From NCBI RefSeq assembly GCF_000749845.1, contig NZ_JQHM01000001.1, positions 1,364,001-1,428,000 of the forward strand: 64,000 nt of DNA. Reading direction: 5' to 3'. The stretch comes from Pectobacterium betavasculorum (GTDB lineage: Bacteria > Pseudomonadota > Gammaproteobacteria > Enterobacterales > Enterobacteriaceae). The translations under genes and the position numbers were made by a program. A model generated the notes under the pieces. The model did no database searches, was not told the DNA's origin, and worked only from the letters and a program-made list of their open reading frames with translations. This document shows, piece by piece, positions 1-10,818 of the stretch; position 1 is the first letter of the stretch, and each line of letters opens with the position of its first letter.

Positions 1-5
1 CGTGA

Positions 6-1004
6 TTACTCGTTAACGTTAATGGATGACAGCAGCGCGTCCTGCACAATCCGCTGCGCCTGTAACGGGTTTTGCGCTTCCTGCGCCGCCTGAAGTGCTG
101 GGATATCCAGTTTGTCCAGCGCACGATAGATGTGCTTCAGGAAACGGATGGACAGTTGCGCCGCTTCAACATGGTTCTCACGGAATGGGAACTGATCGAG
201 CTGCCAGACGCCCTGCCAGTTGTTGATTTTCAGCACGTAGAAGAATTCGAAGATCTCGGTCATGTGCACCGTGCCAACGACCAAATCGTCATCCCAACCG
301 CGCAGGTTGTCGTTCACATCCATGCCGAACAGCCGACCGCGATCGATAATCAACTGGGCAGAATCGGCCGGTGATTCTCCGCCATACAGCGCATGCCCGA
401 AGTCCAGCAGCACGCCGACATTATCCAGTCCGATGTCTTCAATACCCAGCAGCGTTCTCGCAGCGGAATCCCAGGTCATTTTTACACGCGGTTCACGCGG
501 TTTGTATTCGATGGCGAATTTCACATCGGGGTTAGCCCCTGCCAGATCGCGCATGCCGTCAACAGCAAGCTTCCACAGATTTTTATGGCTGACCTGAAAC
601 GGATAATCCCAGCCATCTTGCCCCGGCCAGACTTTGACATAATTCGCACCTAATTCACGCACAATGCCAGCAGATTCGTGCATCAGTTCAAACGCCGCAG
701 CACGAGCCGCCGGATCGGGGTTGGTGAAGGCGCCACGCGACCACTTTTGCAGGTAAATTTCCGGCGTGATGCCAATCGCTTTCAACCCTGCATCCTTCAG
801 TGCATCTTTCACTTCGCTTAGCGTGACGCCCGGCGTGAAGGGATAAGGCAGATCGACATACGATAGCTCGCCGACCTCTTTCGCCGCGTTGATCTGATCG
901 ATCGTGCTCAATGCCGGGCCGTAGCCGTCCACCGCGTAGCGGTCGATATAATTCGCAAAATGCCACAAACCGGCACCAAATTCAGGGTAGTTATACGTTG
1001 CCAT
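6..1004 (-). CDS. apsI: D-apiose isomerase (xylose-isomerase-like TIM barrel)
   Basis: A 332-residue sugar isomerase/epimerase of the AP-endonuclease-2-like TIM-barrel family. Likely metal ligands are seen in the segments [18 protein letters not shown] and DVNDN. It is the last gene of a minus-strand cluster with a transketolase split in two subunits, an FGGY kinase and a ribose-type ABC transporter. This set matches the D-apiose transketolase pathway described for Pectobacterium, in which this enzyme converts D-apiose to apulose in the cytoplasm. The ATG is preceded by GAGGTGA. The 114-bp gap to the kinase gene shows no clear promoter. The family is certain; the apiose substrate is inferred from the gene set. 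Confidence 0.78.
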   Translation of the reverse strand: MATYNYPEFGAGLWHFANYIDRYAVDGYGPALSTIDQINAAKEVGELSYVDLPYPFTPGVTLSEVKDALKDAGLKAIGITPEIYLQKWSRGAFTNPDPAARAAAFELMHESAGIVRELGANYVKVWPGQDGWDYPFQVSHKNLWKLAVDGMRDLAGANPDVKFAIEYKPREPRVKMTWDSAARTLLGIEDIGLDNVGVLLDFGHALYGGESPADSAQLIIDRGRLFGMDVNDNLRGWDDDLVVGTVHMTEIFEFFYVLKINNWQGVWQLDQFPFRENHVEAAQLSIRFLKHIYRALDKLDIPALQAAQEAQNPLQAQRIVQDALLSSINVNE

Positions 1005-1118
1005 AATAAAGTCACCTCATTGATTTATAGAGTATTGAGCTGCTTATCTTTCTTGCGCATCGGATAGGTTCTTACTGCTAACATTTCCTACGGTTAAAAA
1101 CTTCTTACCTTAAAATAA

Positions 1119-2612
1119 TTACGATGCAGGTCGCAGGCGTGCACGCGCCACCGCCGTGCGCCACTGTTGATAGCTCTCAAGAATGGCCTGATTTATCGCC
1201 GACGGTTCGATGACTTCCACCTCTCTCGGCAGTGCGGCGATCTGTTCGTTGTGCTCCCACCATCCCAGCATTTTTCCGCCCAGATAAGCCGCTCCCAGCG
1301 CCGACACTTCCGCGTTGTGATTGCGAATCAAAGGACGTTGTAATAAATCGGCCTGAAACTGCATCAGCCAGCGGTTTTGCGTCGCACCGCCGTCAACACG
1401 CAGAGCGGGTAAAGCGACGTGCGAGGCCTGCTCCATAGCGAAAAAAACGTCAGCGATTTGATACGCAATCGCTTCAAGCCCGGCACGAGCGATAATGGCG
1501 GGTGTGGTGGCGTCGCATAAACCGCACAGCAGGCCGCGCGCTTGTACGTCCCAATAGGGCGCGCCAAGCCCGGATAAGGCAGGAACAAAGAAGACGCCCT
1601 GATTCGATTCGGCGCTGAGCGCCAGTTCGGTCAGTTGCGTAACGGAAGGAATGCCCAGCATCTGACCAATCCAGGCAAATCCCGAGCCGGTATGGGTGAT
1701 ATTGCCTTCCAATGCGTAGCGCAGTTCACCATCGTGCCAGGCAATTGTGGTGCTGAGCCCAGCGGCGTGAAGATGCGGCGTGTTGATGGTGGTCATCAGC
1801 GATGAACCGGTGCCATATGTTGCCTTGATTTCACCACTTTGGGTGATGCCCTGACCGTACAGCGCAGCATGGGAATCCCCAATCAGCGCTACAATCGGTA
1901 CACCAACAGCAAGCCCGCTGATACCCGTCACGCCGGTGTGACCGTGTAACGCCGAGGAAGGCGTGACGGCAGGCAGACAAACGCTGGGGATACCGAACAG
2001 CGCCAGCAGATCCTCATCCCAACAGCCGCGGTGAATATTGAACAACTGGGTTCTCGCCGCGTTGGAATAGTCGGTGGAGAACGCCTGCCCGCCGCTAAAT
2101 TGCCAGTTAAGCCAGCAGTCCACCGTTCCGATGCACAGCTCTCCTTGCGTCGCACGAGCAACACCGTTTGGTAATTCCGCCAGCATGGCATGAAGTTTGG
2201 CAGCAGGAAAAAGCGGATCGACCTGGAGCCCAGTACGAGATTCGATCAGACGTGCCTCAGCGCTTCCCTGCAATGCCTGACAGAATTTCTCCGCACGGCG
2301 ATCCTGCCAACTGACCAATGGCGTCAGCGCTTTTCCTGTTTGCCTTTCCCAAATCAATACCGACTCACGCTGATTGCTAATGGCGACACCCACCACCTGA
2401 GCACGGTGTAATGACGACAAGCAAGCCTCTGCCGCCTGACAAACCGCACGCCAGATCGCCATTGCATCCTGTTCGGCTCTGCCGGGCTGTGGGTGTGCCA
2501 CCTGCAAAGCAACGGCCGCTTTAGCCAGAATCCGCCCCCGCTCATCGACGGCAATCGCCTTGGCGTTCGTCGTCCCTTCATCGATTGCCAAAATAACCGG
2601 CGTATACATCAT
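1119..2612 (-). CDS. aplK: FGGY-family sugar kinase, probable apulose kinase
   Basis: A kinase of about 497 residues with the FGGY fold. The N-terminal phosphate-binding motif IDEGTTNAKA, the segment GIGDSHAALYGQG-like around residue 245 and the C-terminal motif RVDGGATQN are visible. It resembles glycerol and xylulose kinases. In the apiose route it phosphorylates apulose to apulose 4-phosphate. Two adjacent ATGs (2612 and 2609) follow GGGAGG; the second has the better spacing. The first overlaps the aptB stop by one base (TGATG), so translation is probably coupled. The substrate is inferred from the neighbours. Confidence 0.77.
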   Translation of the reverse strand: MMYTPVILAIDEGTTNAKAIAVDERGRILAKAAVALQVAHPQPGRAEQDAMAIWRAVCQAAEACLSSLHRAQVVGVAISNQRESVLIWERQTGKALTPLVSWQDRRAEKFCQALQGSAEARLIESRTGLQVDPLFPAAKLHAMLAELPNGVARATQGELCIGTVDCWLNWQFSGGQAFSTDYSNAARTQLFNIHRGCWDEDLLALFGIPSVCLPAVTPSSALHGHTGVTGISGLAVGVPIVALIGDSHAALYGQGITQSGEIKATYGTGSSLMTTINTPHLHAAGLSTTIAWHDGELRYALEGNITHTGSGFAWIGQMLGIPSVTQLTELALSAESNQGVFFVPALSGLGAPYWDVQARGLLCGLCDATTPAIIARAGLEAIAYQIADVFFAMEQASHVALPALRVDGGATQNRWLMQFQADLLQRPLIRNHNAEVSALGAAYLGGKMLGWWEHNEQIAALPREVEVIEPSAINQAILESYQQWRTAVARARLRPAS

Positions 2613-3556
2613 CAGCCTCCCGGACAAAGACGCAGTGCCGCATTGACAATACCCGTCGCGTCCAGCCCGTGATGCGCCCGCATCGCGCTCCGATCGGCGG
2701 CAATCGCGTATTGGCCATCAGGAATCCCCAACCGTACCAGAGGAATTCCACTGCCCGCTTCCGCCAGCACTTCCGCAACCAGACTGCCCGCACCGCCGTT
2801 GACGTTATGTTCCTCGATGGTAATAACTCGAGGTGTTTCACTCAGGATTTCAAGCAATTGCTGAGTATTACACGGCCGGATAGAGGAGAGATTGACCACC
2901 GTAGCGGAGAGTCCTTTTTCTGCTAATAATTCAGCAGCCGTCACAATTTCATGTACGGTTGACCCCAATCCGACCAGCGTGATATCACGACCTTTACGCA
3001 GTACATCGATCTGTCCCGGCACAAAGCGATAGTGCTCATCATGCAAGGCAGGCAGTGGTTTTCCATCGAGGCGAATATAGACAGGCCCCTGATGTGCAAA
3101 CGCATAATCGATAATCTGACGACACTCTTCCGGGCTGGATGGCGCATAGATCTCAATATTGCCAAACCCTCTCAGCACCGCGATGTCATCGATACTGTGG
3201 TGCGTGCTGGCGAGTGGGCCGTAGCTACAGCCCGCATTAAGCCCAAACAGCTTAACGTTGCTGTTGTTGTAGCAGACGTCGACTTTGAGCTGTTCGTTAG
3301 CACGGGAGATCAGAAACGGTGCCGCGTTGCAGGTCACTGCAATCTTCCCGCCGATGGACAGCCCTACCGCCGTTCCCACCATGGTTTGTTCTGCAATCCC
3401 CACGTTGACGATGCGGTCGGGAAAACGCTGTATGAACGGTGAAATCTTCGCCGTGGAGGACGAATCCGCTAACACCGGAACAACATCAATCCCCTGTTCG
3501 ACGGCCTTGATGAACTGCTCGACCATCACGCTTGCCAGATGCTCTGCGCTACTCAT
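2612..3556 (-). CDS. aptB: Transketolase C-terminal subunit (probable apulose-4-phosphate transketolase B)
   Basis: 314 residues covering the pyrimidine-binding and C-terminal domains of a transketolase. The segment VNVGIAEQTMVGTAVGLS holds the conserved Glu that activates the TPP pyrimidine. The C-terminal half (ITLVGLGSTV, ITIEEHNVNGGAGS) is the usual transketolase C domain. It must pair with the upstream N-terminal subunit. The two genes overlap by 8 bp and the start has its own GGAGGA. In the apiose pathway the complex transfers a two-carbon unit from glyceraldehyde-3-phosphate metabolism so that apulose 4-phosphate yields xylulose 5-phosphate and dihydroxyacetone phosphate. Split transketolases of other specificity exist, so the substrate rests on context. 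Confidence 0.8.
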   Translation of the reverse strand: MSSAEHLASVMVEQFIKAVEQGIDVVPVLADSSSTAKISPFIQRFPDRIVNVGIAEQTMVGTAVGLSIGGKIAVTCNAAPFLISRANEQLKVDVCYNNSNVKLFGLNAGCSYGPLASTHHSIDDIAVLRGFGNIEIYAPSSPEECRQIIDYAFAHQGPVYIRLDGKPLPALHDEHYRFVPGQIDVLRKGRDITLVGLGSTVHEIVTAAELLAEKGLSATVVNLSSIRPCNTQQLLEILSETPRVITIEEHNVNGGAGSLVAEVLAEAGSGIPLVRLGIPDGQYAIAADRSAMRAHHGLDATGIVNAALRLCPGG

Positions 3557-4379
3557 CTTTTAGTTCCTCCAACGCTAATGCAATTTCTTCGCCTTTCGGC
3601 ACCCGGTGGTGCCATTCAGCTCGCCCCTGAATAAACGATACGCCCGCGCCTTTCTCCGTATTCGCAATCACCACATTCGGCTTGCCGTTGCGAGGCAGAT
3701 TCTCCAGCGTGTCCACCACCGAGCGCATATCATTACCCGCGCACTCCGTCACCTGTAGGCCAAATGCCTGCCACTTTTCCGCCAGCGGATCCGTGTTCAT
3801 GATGGAGCAGGTCGTTCCCGCGAGTTGCAGCTTGTTCTTGTCATTGATGATGATCAGGTTATCCAACTGGTAATGCGCCGCCGCCAGCGCCGCTTCCCAG
3901 TTACTGCCTTCCGCTAGCTCGCCATCGCCCGTCAGGACAAACACCCGACGCGGGCTGTTATCGCGCTTGGCAGCCAAGGCAATGCCTACAGCAACCGGCA
4001 ATCCGTGTCCCAACGCCCCCGTGTTCAGCTCAATCCCCGGCGTCTTGTGCTTGACCGGATGCCCCGGCAAATGCGAATCCGGGTGCTGATAGGTTGCCAA
4101 CCACGATTCCGGGAAATAGCCCGCCTCTGCCAGACAGCAGTAATAACCGCCAACCGCATGACCTTTTGACTGGATGTAAATGTCGCGCTGCGGATCCTGA
4201 AGACGATCCGGCGCACAGTTCAGAATGCGAAAATACAGCGCCGTCAGAATCTCAACCTGCGACAGATCTGCGCCCGTATGCCCACCAGCCGGACTATTGG
4301 CATTCAGATGAATAATGCGGCGACGAATGGCGCGGGCTTTGTGCGTCAGCGCCTCCACCGACAATGAGTACGGATTCAT
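3549..4379 (-). CDS. aptA: Transketolase N-terminal subunit (probable apulose-4-phosphate transketolase A)
   Basis: 276 residues forming the pyrophosphate-binding domain of transketolase. The TPP motif runs from GDGELAEGSNWEA to IINDKNK, the GDG-N(x)-N pattern that binds Mg-diphosphate. His residues in HLNANSPAGGHTGAD and LPGHP match substrate and cofactor contacts in full-length transketolases. It is the first gene of the aptA-aptB-aplK-apsI unit and lies just downstream of a tandem operator, so it probably starts its own transcript rather than relying only on the ABC genes upstream. Confidence 0.8.
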   Translation of the reverse strand: MNPYSLSVEALTHKARAIRRRIIHLNANSPAGGHTGADLSQVEILTALYFRILNCAPDRLQDPQRDIYIQSKGHAVGGYYCCLAEAGYFPESWLATYQHPDSHLPGHPVKHKTPGIELNTGALGHGLPVAVGIALAAKRDNSPRRVFVLTGDGELAEGSNWEAALAAAHYQLDNLIIINDKNKLQLAGTTCSIMNTDPLAEKWQAFGLQVTECAGNDMRSVVDTLENLPRNGKPNVVIANTEKGAGVSFIQGRAEWHHRVPKGEEIALALEELKDE

Positions 4380-4391
4380 ACCTCACCTCAC

Positions 4392-4425
4392 TTGAATTTT
4401 TACTCAAAAACGAATATTTATTCAT
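4392..4425. promoter_or_regulatory. Tandem operator upstream of aptA
   Basis: Two inverted repeats lie 13-46 bp before the aptA ATG. The first (4392-4407) reads TTGAAT-TTTT-ACTCAA and the second (4410-4425) ACGAAT-ATTT-ATTCAT. Their centres are exactly 18 bp apart. The same pair with perfect arms (TTGAAT-N4-ATTCAA) and the same 18-bp spacing precedes the binding-protein gene at 8870-8903. This suggests one regulator bound as two dimers at both promoters. No regulator gene is in the window, so its family is unknown. Confidence 0.6.
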
Positions 4426-4515
4426 ATCAAGTCAAAAAAAATTGCGCTTAAATCGGGCCTCGGTATGTCTACCGACATCGCTCCTGCCACAACCCAACGC
4501 CCCGTGCTATCTGCT

Positions 4516-4570
4516 CTTAAATACACCCACTCTTAAATACATTTACGCTTAAATGCTATCGACACTTAAT
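4516..4570. repeat. Short phased repeat, CTTAAAT every 16 bp
   Basis: CTTAAAT occurs at 4516, 4532 and 4548, exactly 16 bp apart, followed by CTTAAT at 4565. It sits between the permease stop codon and the aptA operators. The function is unknown; it may be a slippage-derived microrepeat or a weak binding array. Confidence 0.45.
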
Positions 4571-4584
4571 GCACCAGCGCCTGA

Positions 4585-5682
4585 TTAAGCGCCTTCCGCC
4601 GCGGCCTTCTGTGACACAATTGCGGCCTTGTGCTGCATACGGTTTTGCATCTGGTCGATAATGACCGCCACAATAATGACGATGCCTTTGATCACCATCT
4701 GCCAGAATTCACTCACGCCCATCATCACCAGCCCATCGGCAAGGATCCCGATGACAAATGCGCCAATCAGCGTACCCAAAATCGTCCCGCGTCCGCCAGC
4801 CAATGAGGTTCCGCCGAGAACCACAGCAGCAATCGCGTTCATTTCAAAAGCGGTGCCCGTCGCCGGATGGCTGGCGACCAGTTGAGAGGACACCACGATG
4901 CCCGCGATAGCTGCGCAGAAACCGGAAATGGTGTAGACCCAGACTTTAACCTGACGAACCTTGACGCCAGAAAGCTCCGCAGCACGTTCATTGTCACCAA
5001 TCGCATAGACATGGCGACCAAACGGCAGGCGACGCGCCACATAGGCAATCACCACGGCCAGCACCAGCATCAGCCAGATGGCCAGCGGTAATCCCAGGAT
5101 TGTGGCAGAACCAATCAGCTCAAAACCGGTATTGCCCAACTGCGGGTTACCGCCCAAGCCGGGGAATGTTTCCCCGCCGGAAATCAGCATCGATGCACCA
5201 CGCACGATGTACATCGTTCCGAGCGTGCAGATAAAGGGCGCAACGTTATACCGCGTGATGATCCAGCCGTTGATGGCACCGATGAGCGCACCAATCAGCA
5301 GCACGACAGGTACGATGACCCATACGCTGGGGAAAATCGCGATACCGAACAGGGGCAGCACTATGCCCTGAGTAATCATGTAGCCCGCCACCATGCCGCA
5401 CAGCCCCAGCGTGGCCCCAATTGACAGGTCAATCCCGGCGGTAATGATCACAAACGTGATCCCTAATGCCAGAAACGCGTTGATGGCAATGTGCTTCACC
5501 ATGATGATCAGGCTGCCCGTCGCCAAAAATCCGGGCACCGTGAAGGCAAAGAACCCCAAAATCAGGAACAGCGCGATAAACGTACGTAGCCTGAGAATCA
5601 ACAGCAGAATGCTTTCTCGTGAGCGTACAAACTTACCCGGTGATAGCGCGCCCGACGCTGCCGGAAGGTGAGTCGTTTTCAT
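4585..5682 (-). CDS. Sugar ABC transporter permease (RbsC family)
   Basis: A permease of about 365 residues with eight to ten hydrophobic segments. It carries the family signatures GLCGMVAGYM near the second membrane span and AIAAVVLGGTSLAGGRGT in the cytoplasmic loop that contacts the ATPase. It would form the inner-membrane channel for the sugar delivered by the binding protein encoded upstream. ATG 5682 follows the ATPase stop by 1 bp and has AAGGG eight bases upstream. A GTG six codons earlier is possible but less likely. Probable substrate is D-apiose, by context. Confidence 0.85.
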   Translation of the reverse strand: MKTTHLPAASGALSPGKFVRSRESILLLILRLRTFIALFLILGFFAFTVPGFLATGSLIIMVKHIAINAFLALGITFVIITAGIDLSIGATLGLCGMVAGYMITQGIVLPLFGIAIFPSVWVIVPVVLLIGALIGAINGWIITRYNVAPFICTLGTMYIVRGASMLISGGETFPGLGGNPQLGNTGFELIGSATILGLPLAIWLMLVLAVVIAYVARRLPFGRHVYAIGDNERAAELSGVKVRQVKVWVYTISGFCAAIAGIVVSSQLVASHPATGTAFEMNAIAAVVLGGTSLAGGRGTILGTLIGAFVIGILADGLVMMGVSEFWQMVIKGIVIIVAVIIDQMQNRMQHKAAIVSQKAAAEGA

Positions 5683-5683
5683 G

Positions 5684-7240
5684 TCAGAACCCTTGTGCAC
5701 TTGCCGAAACTAATGCCGATTCGCTGGCCGACTGACGCACAATATTCGCCGTCAGCTTGCCATTCGACATCACCAAAATACGGTCCGATACCGCCATAAT
5801 CTCTTTCAGATCCGAGGTGGAAAACAGCACACCAATGCCTTGTTCGGACAGCCCGACCATCATTTCAAACACATCGGCTTTTGCCCCCACATCAATACCG
5901 CGCGTCGGTTCGTCCAGTAACAACACTTTAGGACTGGTCAGCAACGAGCGGCCAATCACCACTTTTTGCTGATTGCCGCCGCTCAGTGCCTGAATTTCCA
6001 CCTCAGGTGAAGACACTTTGATCGCTAACCGCCCAACGGTGCTGGCAACCACCTCTTGTTCCTGCCGCTGGAAGATCGCCATGCCGTATTTCAGCCGTCG
6101 CCACAGGCTGGCGATAGTGAGATTGGACGCCACCGACGAGAGCGGAAAGATGCCAGTTTTTTTGCGATCTTCCGGCACCAGACTCATTCCCATACGAATG
6201 CGCTGCGCGGTAGAAAGGCGCGGACTCACGGGCTTACTATCGAGATAAATCTTGCCCAGATAATCATTCTGAATGCCCAGCAGACACTCAAAAAGTTCGG
6301 TTCGTCCTGCCCCCATCAGCCCGTAAATACCGACAATTTCCCCTTCACGTACCATCAGCGAGACATCGTTAACGACCTGATGTCCTGCATCATTGAGGCA
6401 GGTAAGGTGTTCAGCCTCCAATATCGGCGCACCAAACGTTCTACCCGAATGTAGGAAACTGGTGACAGGGTCACCGCCGAGCATTTCCCGCACGATCCAC
6501 GGCACGTCAATGTCGCTGACCGCTGCTTCCGCCTGAAAACAACCGTCACGCAAGATGGTGATGTAGTCGCCAATCGCCATCAATTCTTCAAGCCGATGCG
6601 AAATGTAGATGATGGAAACATTCTGGCGAGTCAGTTCGCGTATTACGCGAAACAGAATTTCCACTTCGGTTTTGCTGAGCGCGGAGGTCGGTTCGTCCAG
6701 AATCAGAATGTCGGCCTGATCCGCCAGCGCCTTGGCGATTTCCACCAGTTGCTGCTGCCCGACTTTCAGGCTGGCAACTTCGGTACGCGGCGAAATATCC
6801 TGATCGAGACGCGCCATCAGCTCCGCCGCAATCCGCTCCTGCTCCAGGCAATCGATGGGCGCAACCCCCTTTTGCAGTTCCCGGCCCAGAAAAATGTTCT
6901 CCGCCACGCTCAAATTCTCGGACAGATTAAGTTCCTGATGCACCATGCCGATACCTTTCGACGCCGCATCACGCGTATCCGCGATGCGCACTACTTCGCC
7001 ATTCAGCAGAATCTGGCCGGACGTCGGCTGTTGCACACCAGCCAGAATCTTCATCAACGTCGATTTACCCGCCCCGTTCTCACCAATAATCACGTTGACC
7101 TTGCCGCGATAAACGTTGTAATCGACGTTATCCAGTGCTTTGGTGCCGGGAAACAGCATAGTGATGCCTCGGGTCGCCATCACTATTTCGGGTGGGCTAA
7201 CCACATCTGGTTGCATAGCCGCATCTGAACGTTCCATCAT
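5684..7240 (-). CDS. Sugar ABC transporter ATP-binding protein (RbsA family)
   Basis: 518 residues with two fused ATPase domains, as in RbsA, MglA and XylG. The first has Walker A GENGAGKSTLMK and Walker B LILDEPTSAL. The second has the degenerate loop GLMGAGRTE, the signature LSGGNQQKVVIGR and LLLDEPTRGID. It powers import of the sugar from the periplasm. Its ATG overlaps the stop of the DUF2291 gene as ATGA, indicating translational coupling. Confidence 0.9.
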   Translation of the reverse strand: MMERSDAAMQPDVVSPPEIVMATRGITMLFPGTKALDNVDYNVYRGKVNVIIGENGAGKSTLMKILAGVQQPTSGQILLNGEVVRIADTRDAASKGIGMVHQELNLSENLSVAENIFLGRELQKGVAPIDCLEQERIAAELMARLDQDISPRTEVASLKVGQQQLVEIAKALADQADILILDEPTSALSKTEVEILFRVIRELTRQNVSIIYISHRLEELMAIGDYITILRDGCFQAEAAVSDIDVPWIVREMLGGDPVTSFLHSGRTFGAPILEAEHLTCLNDAGHQVVNDVSLMVREGEIVGIYGLMGAGRTELFECLLGIQNDYLGKIYLDSKPVSPRLSTAQRIRMGMSLVPEDRKKTGIFPLSSVASNLTIASLWRRLKYGMAIFQRQEQEVVASTVGRLAIKVSSPEVEIQALSGGNQQKVVIGRSLLTSPKVLLLDEPTRGIDVGAKADVFEMMVGLSEQGIGVLFSTSDLKEIMAVSDRILVMSNGKLTANIVRQSASESALVSASAQGF

Positions 7241-7869
7241 TGAGTCCCTCCGCTGCTCGCTCCGGTCAGATTTAGCGTCATCGGTACCGCATCGCTGATG
7301 CCCTGTTTGGTCACCACCAACGCTGCCAGTACATTAACGGATTTACCCTGCACACTTGCATCCAACTCTGGTAACGACGCGATCGCTTTGTTATTCAGCG
7401 CGCGTGCCAGTTGGGCAAACTGCACCTGATTCTTGAAATCGTCAAAGCGGATAAATCCTGCCGCATCACGAATCGCATTGCCTTTAACGATGGGCCCTAA
7501 TTGAAGCGTGACAGCGTCACCTTGCACGTCAAGCGTCAATTTTCCTTCGCGATTTTCCCGGTCAACCCCGCTGACCGTACCCTGAATCCGGGCGTAGACG
7601 GCTTTGCGTGCCGATCCCTCCAGCGCTGCCTGCGTTTTCTTCACCTCCTCCCATGACAGCGCCTGCTGTTGCGCCGCAGGGAGCAGCGTTGGCTGCCACA
7701 GCACAGTCGCGATGCTCTCTGGTGTCATGGTGCTATAGCCTGGCGTAGCCGCTGGATCGACCGGAATAATCGGCTTACCGTTTTCATCCAGATCGACCAC
7801 CGTACAGGCAGACAGCAGCAAAGCGCAGAGCCCAACCCAACCAGCGCGATATCGTTCATCAAACAACAT
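7237..7869 (-). CDS. DUF2291 family lipoprotein of a sugar ABC operon
   Basis: 210 residues with a lipoprotein signal: a hydrophobic stretch followed by the lipobox LLSAC, with Cys at about residue 22. DUF2291 proteins are commonly encoded inside ribose-type ABC transporter operons. Their role is not established; an accessory in periplasmic sugar capture is a guess from the gene context. GAGGAG lies upstream of the ATG. It sits between the binding-protein gene and the ATPase gene. Confidence 0.75.
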   Translation of the reverse strand: MLFDERYRAGWVGLCALLLSACTVVDLDENGKPIIPVDPAATPGYSTMTPESIATVLWQPTLLPAAQQQALSWEEVKKTQAALEGSARKAVYARIQGTVSGVDRENREGKLTLDVQGDAVTLQLGPIVKGNAIRDAAGFIRFDDFKNQVQFAQLARALNNKAIASLPELDASVQGKSVNVLAALVVTKQGISDAVPMTLNLTGASSGGTQ

Positions 7870-7913
7870 AACGACTCCTCTATCAGCAGGCGCTAACGCG
7901 CCCGCTGCCTCGA

Positions 7914-8975
<1,062 letters not shown>

Positions 8976-9040
8976 TTACATTTTGCGTGAGGAGATAAGG
9001 TATGGGGGAAAAGACAAGAACGAAGAGAGATTGGCGAGAT

Positions 9041-9070
9041 AAAAAATGCGGATGACTGGCACCATCCGCA
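9041..9070 (-). terminator. Intrinsic terminator downstream of pgpB
   Basis: Arms TGCGGATG / CATCCGCA enclose an 8-base loop and are followed, on the minus strand, by a run of six T. It would end the pgpB transcript. Confidence 0.7.
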
Positions 9071-9119
9071 AAGATTCACTCAATAAAGACACGACAAGAG
9101 ATAACTCACGATAAAAATG

Positions 9120-9896
9120 CTACGAGGATTTATTCTCGGCAGCAGCATCCTCCGCCTGCTCCTTAATCTCTTCATACTGGAGCGACAGTGGGCCGCACCA
9201 GCGCTGTGCCAGCCAACTGGCGACAACGACCAGTAGCCAACTGATTAACGTCGCCACCACCAGATCCTGCGGCCAATGCATGCCGAGTACCAAACGGCTG
9301 CCCATGACGCCGCTGGCCCAGAGCATCAGTACCACCACCGTTTTATAATGCCGACGCGCCCACAGTAACCCAACGCCCAGCAGTGCCCAGGTTGCGGCAA
9401 ACATCGTGTGCCCGGAAGGGAAAGCAAAGCCAGTTTCAAACTGCCAGTGGCTGCGTAGCCACTGTGGGATCTGTGCTTGATCCTGCAACTGCGTTTTCAC
9501 CAGTTCCGAACGCTCCGCGCGCGGCAGTGAGTAGAAATAGCTATCGTCCACCTGATGATTTTTCTCCAGCCAGACGACATAGGGGCGTGATTCTTGTACC
9601 CACTCTTTAATCACTGATTTTATGCCCTGCCCAATCAGCACAGTCAGCACCATAATGACTAACAGACCGAGCGCTGGCTTCAGGCGAAAACGCAGGCACC
9701 AGAGAAACCAGATGCTCAGCACAGTGCTGGTCAGGATGCCCCACGGTGATGTCACCGTCTCAGTGATCCAGAAGAGTACACGTAACCAAAGTCCGTCATA
9801 CTCCGGCTGCCACTGCCAACCGCTCATCCAGATAATCATTGGCATAATCAGTAACAGTGCCGCGCCAATGGTTGTTCGTTTGGCAATCTCGTACAT
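9120..9896 (-). CDS. pgpB: Phosphatidylglycerophosphatase B (PAP2 family)
   Basis: 258 residues with about six membrane spans and all three PAP2 motifs: KEWVQESRP, FPSGHT and SRLVLGMHWPQD. The two His residues and the Arg/Lys of these motifs form the periplasmic phosphatase site. PgpB dephosphorylates phosphatidylglycerophosphate and undecaprenyl pyrophosphate, serving phospholipid synthesis and the cell-wall carrier lipid cycle. The gene is divergent from ribA, as in E. coli. Confidence 0.92.
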   Translation of the reverse strand: MYEIAKRTTIGAALLLIMPMIIWMSGWQWQPEYDGLWLRVLFWITETVTSPWGILTSTVLSIWFLWCLRFRLKPALGLLVIMVLTVLIGQGIKSVIKEWVQESRPYVVWLEKNHQVDDSYFYSLPRAERSELVKTQLQDQAQIPQWLRSHWQFETGFAFPSGHTMFAATWALLGVGLLWARRHYKTVVVLMLWASGVMGSRLVLGMHWPQDLVVATLISWLLVVVASWLAQRWCGPLSLQYEEIKEQAEDAAAENKSS

Positions 9897-10154
9897 AATT
9901 TCTTCCCATAATTCAGTATGATGCTATGCAACAAAACTTTTACAATTCTATCAGAAAATCCGACACGAACTGTCAGTATGGCGTAAAATAGCGCTCAGTT
10001 CTGTCAATGAATCTGAAACTAAACCGCGGTAAGGTCACGTTGTAATTCAATTTTTGTGATGTTCTTAAACAGGCTTTTTTGCTGGTCAAGCGCGATAGGT
10101 CGCAGTAGGATTCGCCTCAGCACTTTTTTGGACACAGCTTTTTTGGAGAAAAGT

Positions 10155-10748
10155 ATGCAGCTAAAACGGGTGGCGGAAGCCAAGTTACCCACTCCGTGGG
10201 GCGATTTTCTGATGGTGGGTTTTGAAGAGATCGCCACGGGTCACGATCACCTTGCACTGGTCTATGGTGATATTTCCGGTTCAGTTCCCGTACTTGCTCG
10301 CGTGCATTCCGAATGCCTGACGGGGGATGCCCTGTTTAGCCTCCGCTGCGACTGTGGCTTCCAGCTTGAGGCTGCATTAGGCCACATCGCCGAAGAAGGT
10401 CGCGGCGTGCTGTTATACCATCGTCAGGAAGGCCGTAATATCGGGTTGCTCAATAAAATTCGCGCTTATGCGTTGCAGGATCTGGGAGCCGATACGGTAG
10501 AAGCGAATCATCAGCTTGGGTTCGCTGCCGATGAACGCGATTTCACGCTGTGCGCTGACATGTTCAAACTGCTGGACGTTGATGAAGTTCGCCTGCTGAC
10601 TAACAACCCGCAGAAAGTGAAAATCCTCAACGAAGCCGGCATCAATATCGTCGAGCGTGTGCCATTAATCGTCGGGCGTAATCCGAAGAATGAGCACTAT
10701 CTGGCAACCAAAGCCGCCAAAATGGGGCACATGCTGGATATAAAATAA
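10155..10748 (+). CDS. ribA: GTP cyclohydrolase II
   Basis: 197 residues, close to the E. coli protein. It catalyses the first step of riboflavin synthesis from GTP. Seen are the zinc-binding cysteines in [16 protein letters not shown] and the active-site segment [17 protein letters not shown] 10155 ([10 protein letters not shown]) is chosen over the longer open frame because GGAGA precedes it and the length then matches the family. The longer frame adds 33 residues unlike RibA. Confidence 0.95.
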   Translation: MQLKRVAEAKLPTPWGDFLMVGFEEIATGHDHLALVYGDISGSVPVLARVHSECLTGDALFSLRCDCGFQLEAALGHIAEEGRGVLLYHRQEGRNIGLLNKIRAYALQDLGADTVEANHQLGFAADERDFTLCADMFKLLDVDEVRLLTNNPQKVKILNEAGINIVERVPLIVGRNPKNEHYLATKAAKMGHMLDIK

Positions 10749-10786
10749 CGATCCCATCGTTCTGAGATCGTTTCCTTCAATGTCTA

Positions 10787-10810
10787 CAGCCGGTTTTTCA
10801 CCGGCTGTTT
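10787..10810 (+). terminator. Intrinsic terminator of ribA
   Basis: Stem CAGCCGG / CCGGCTG with a 7-base loop, followed by TTTTA. It stands between the convergent ribA and the peptide-binding-protein gene. Confidence 0.8.
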
Positions 10811-10818
10811 TATGTAGA

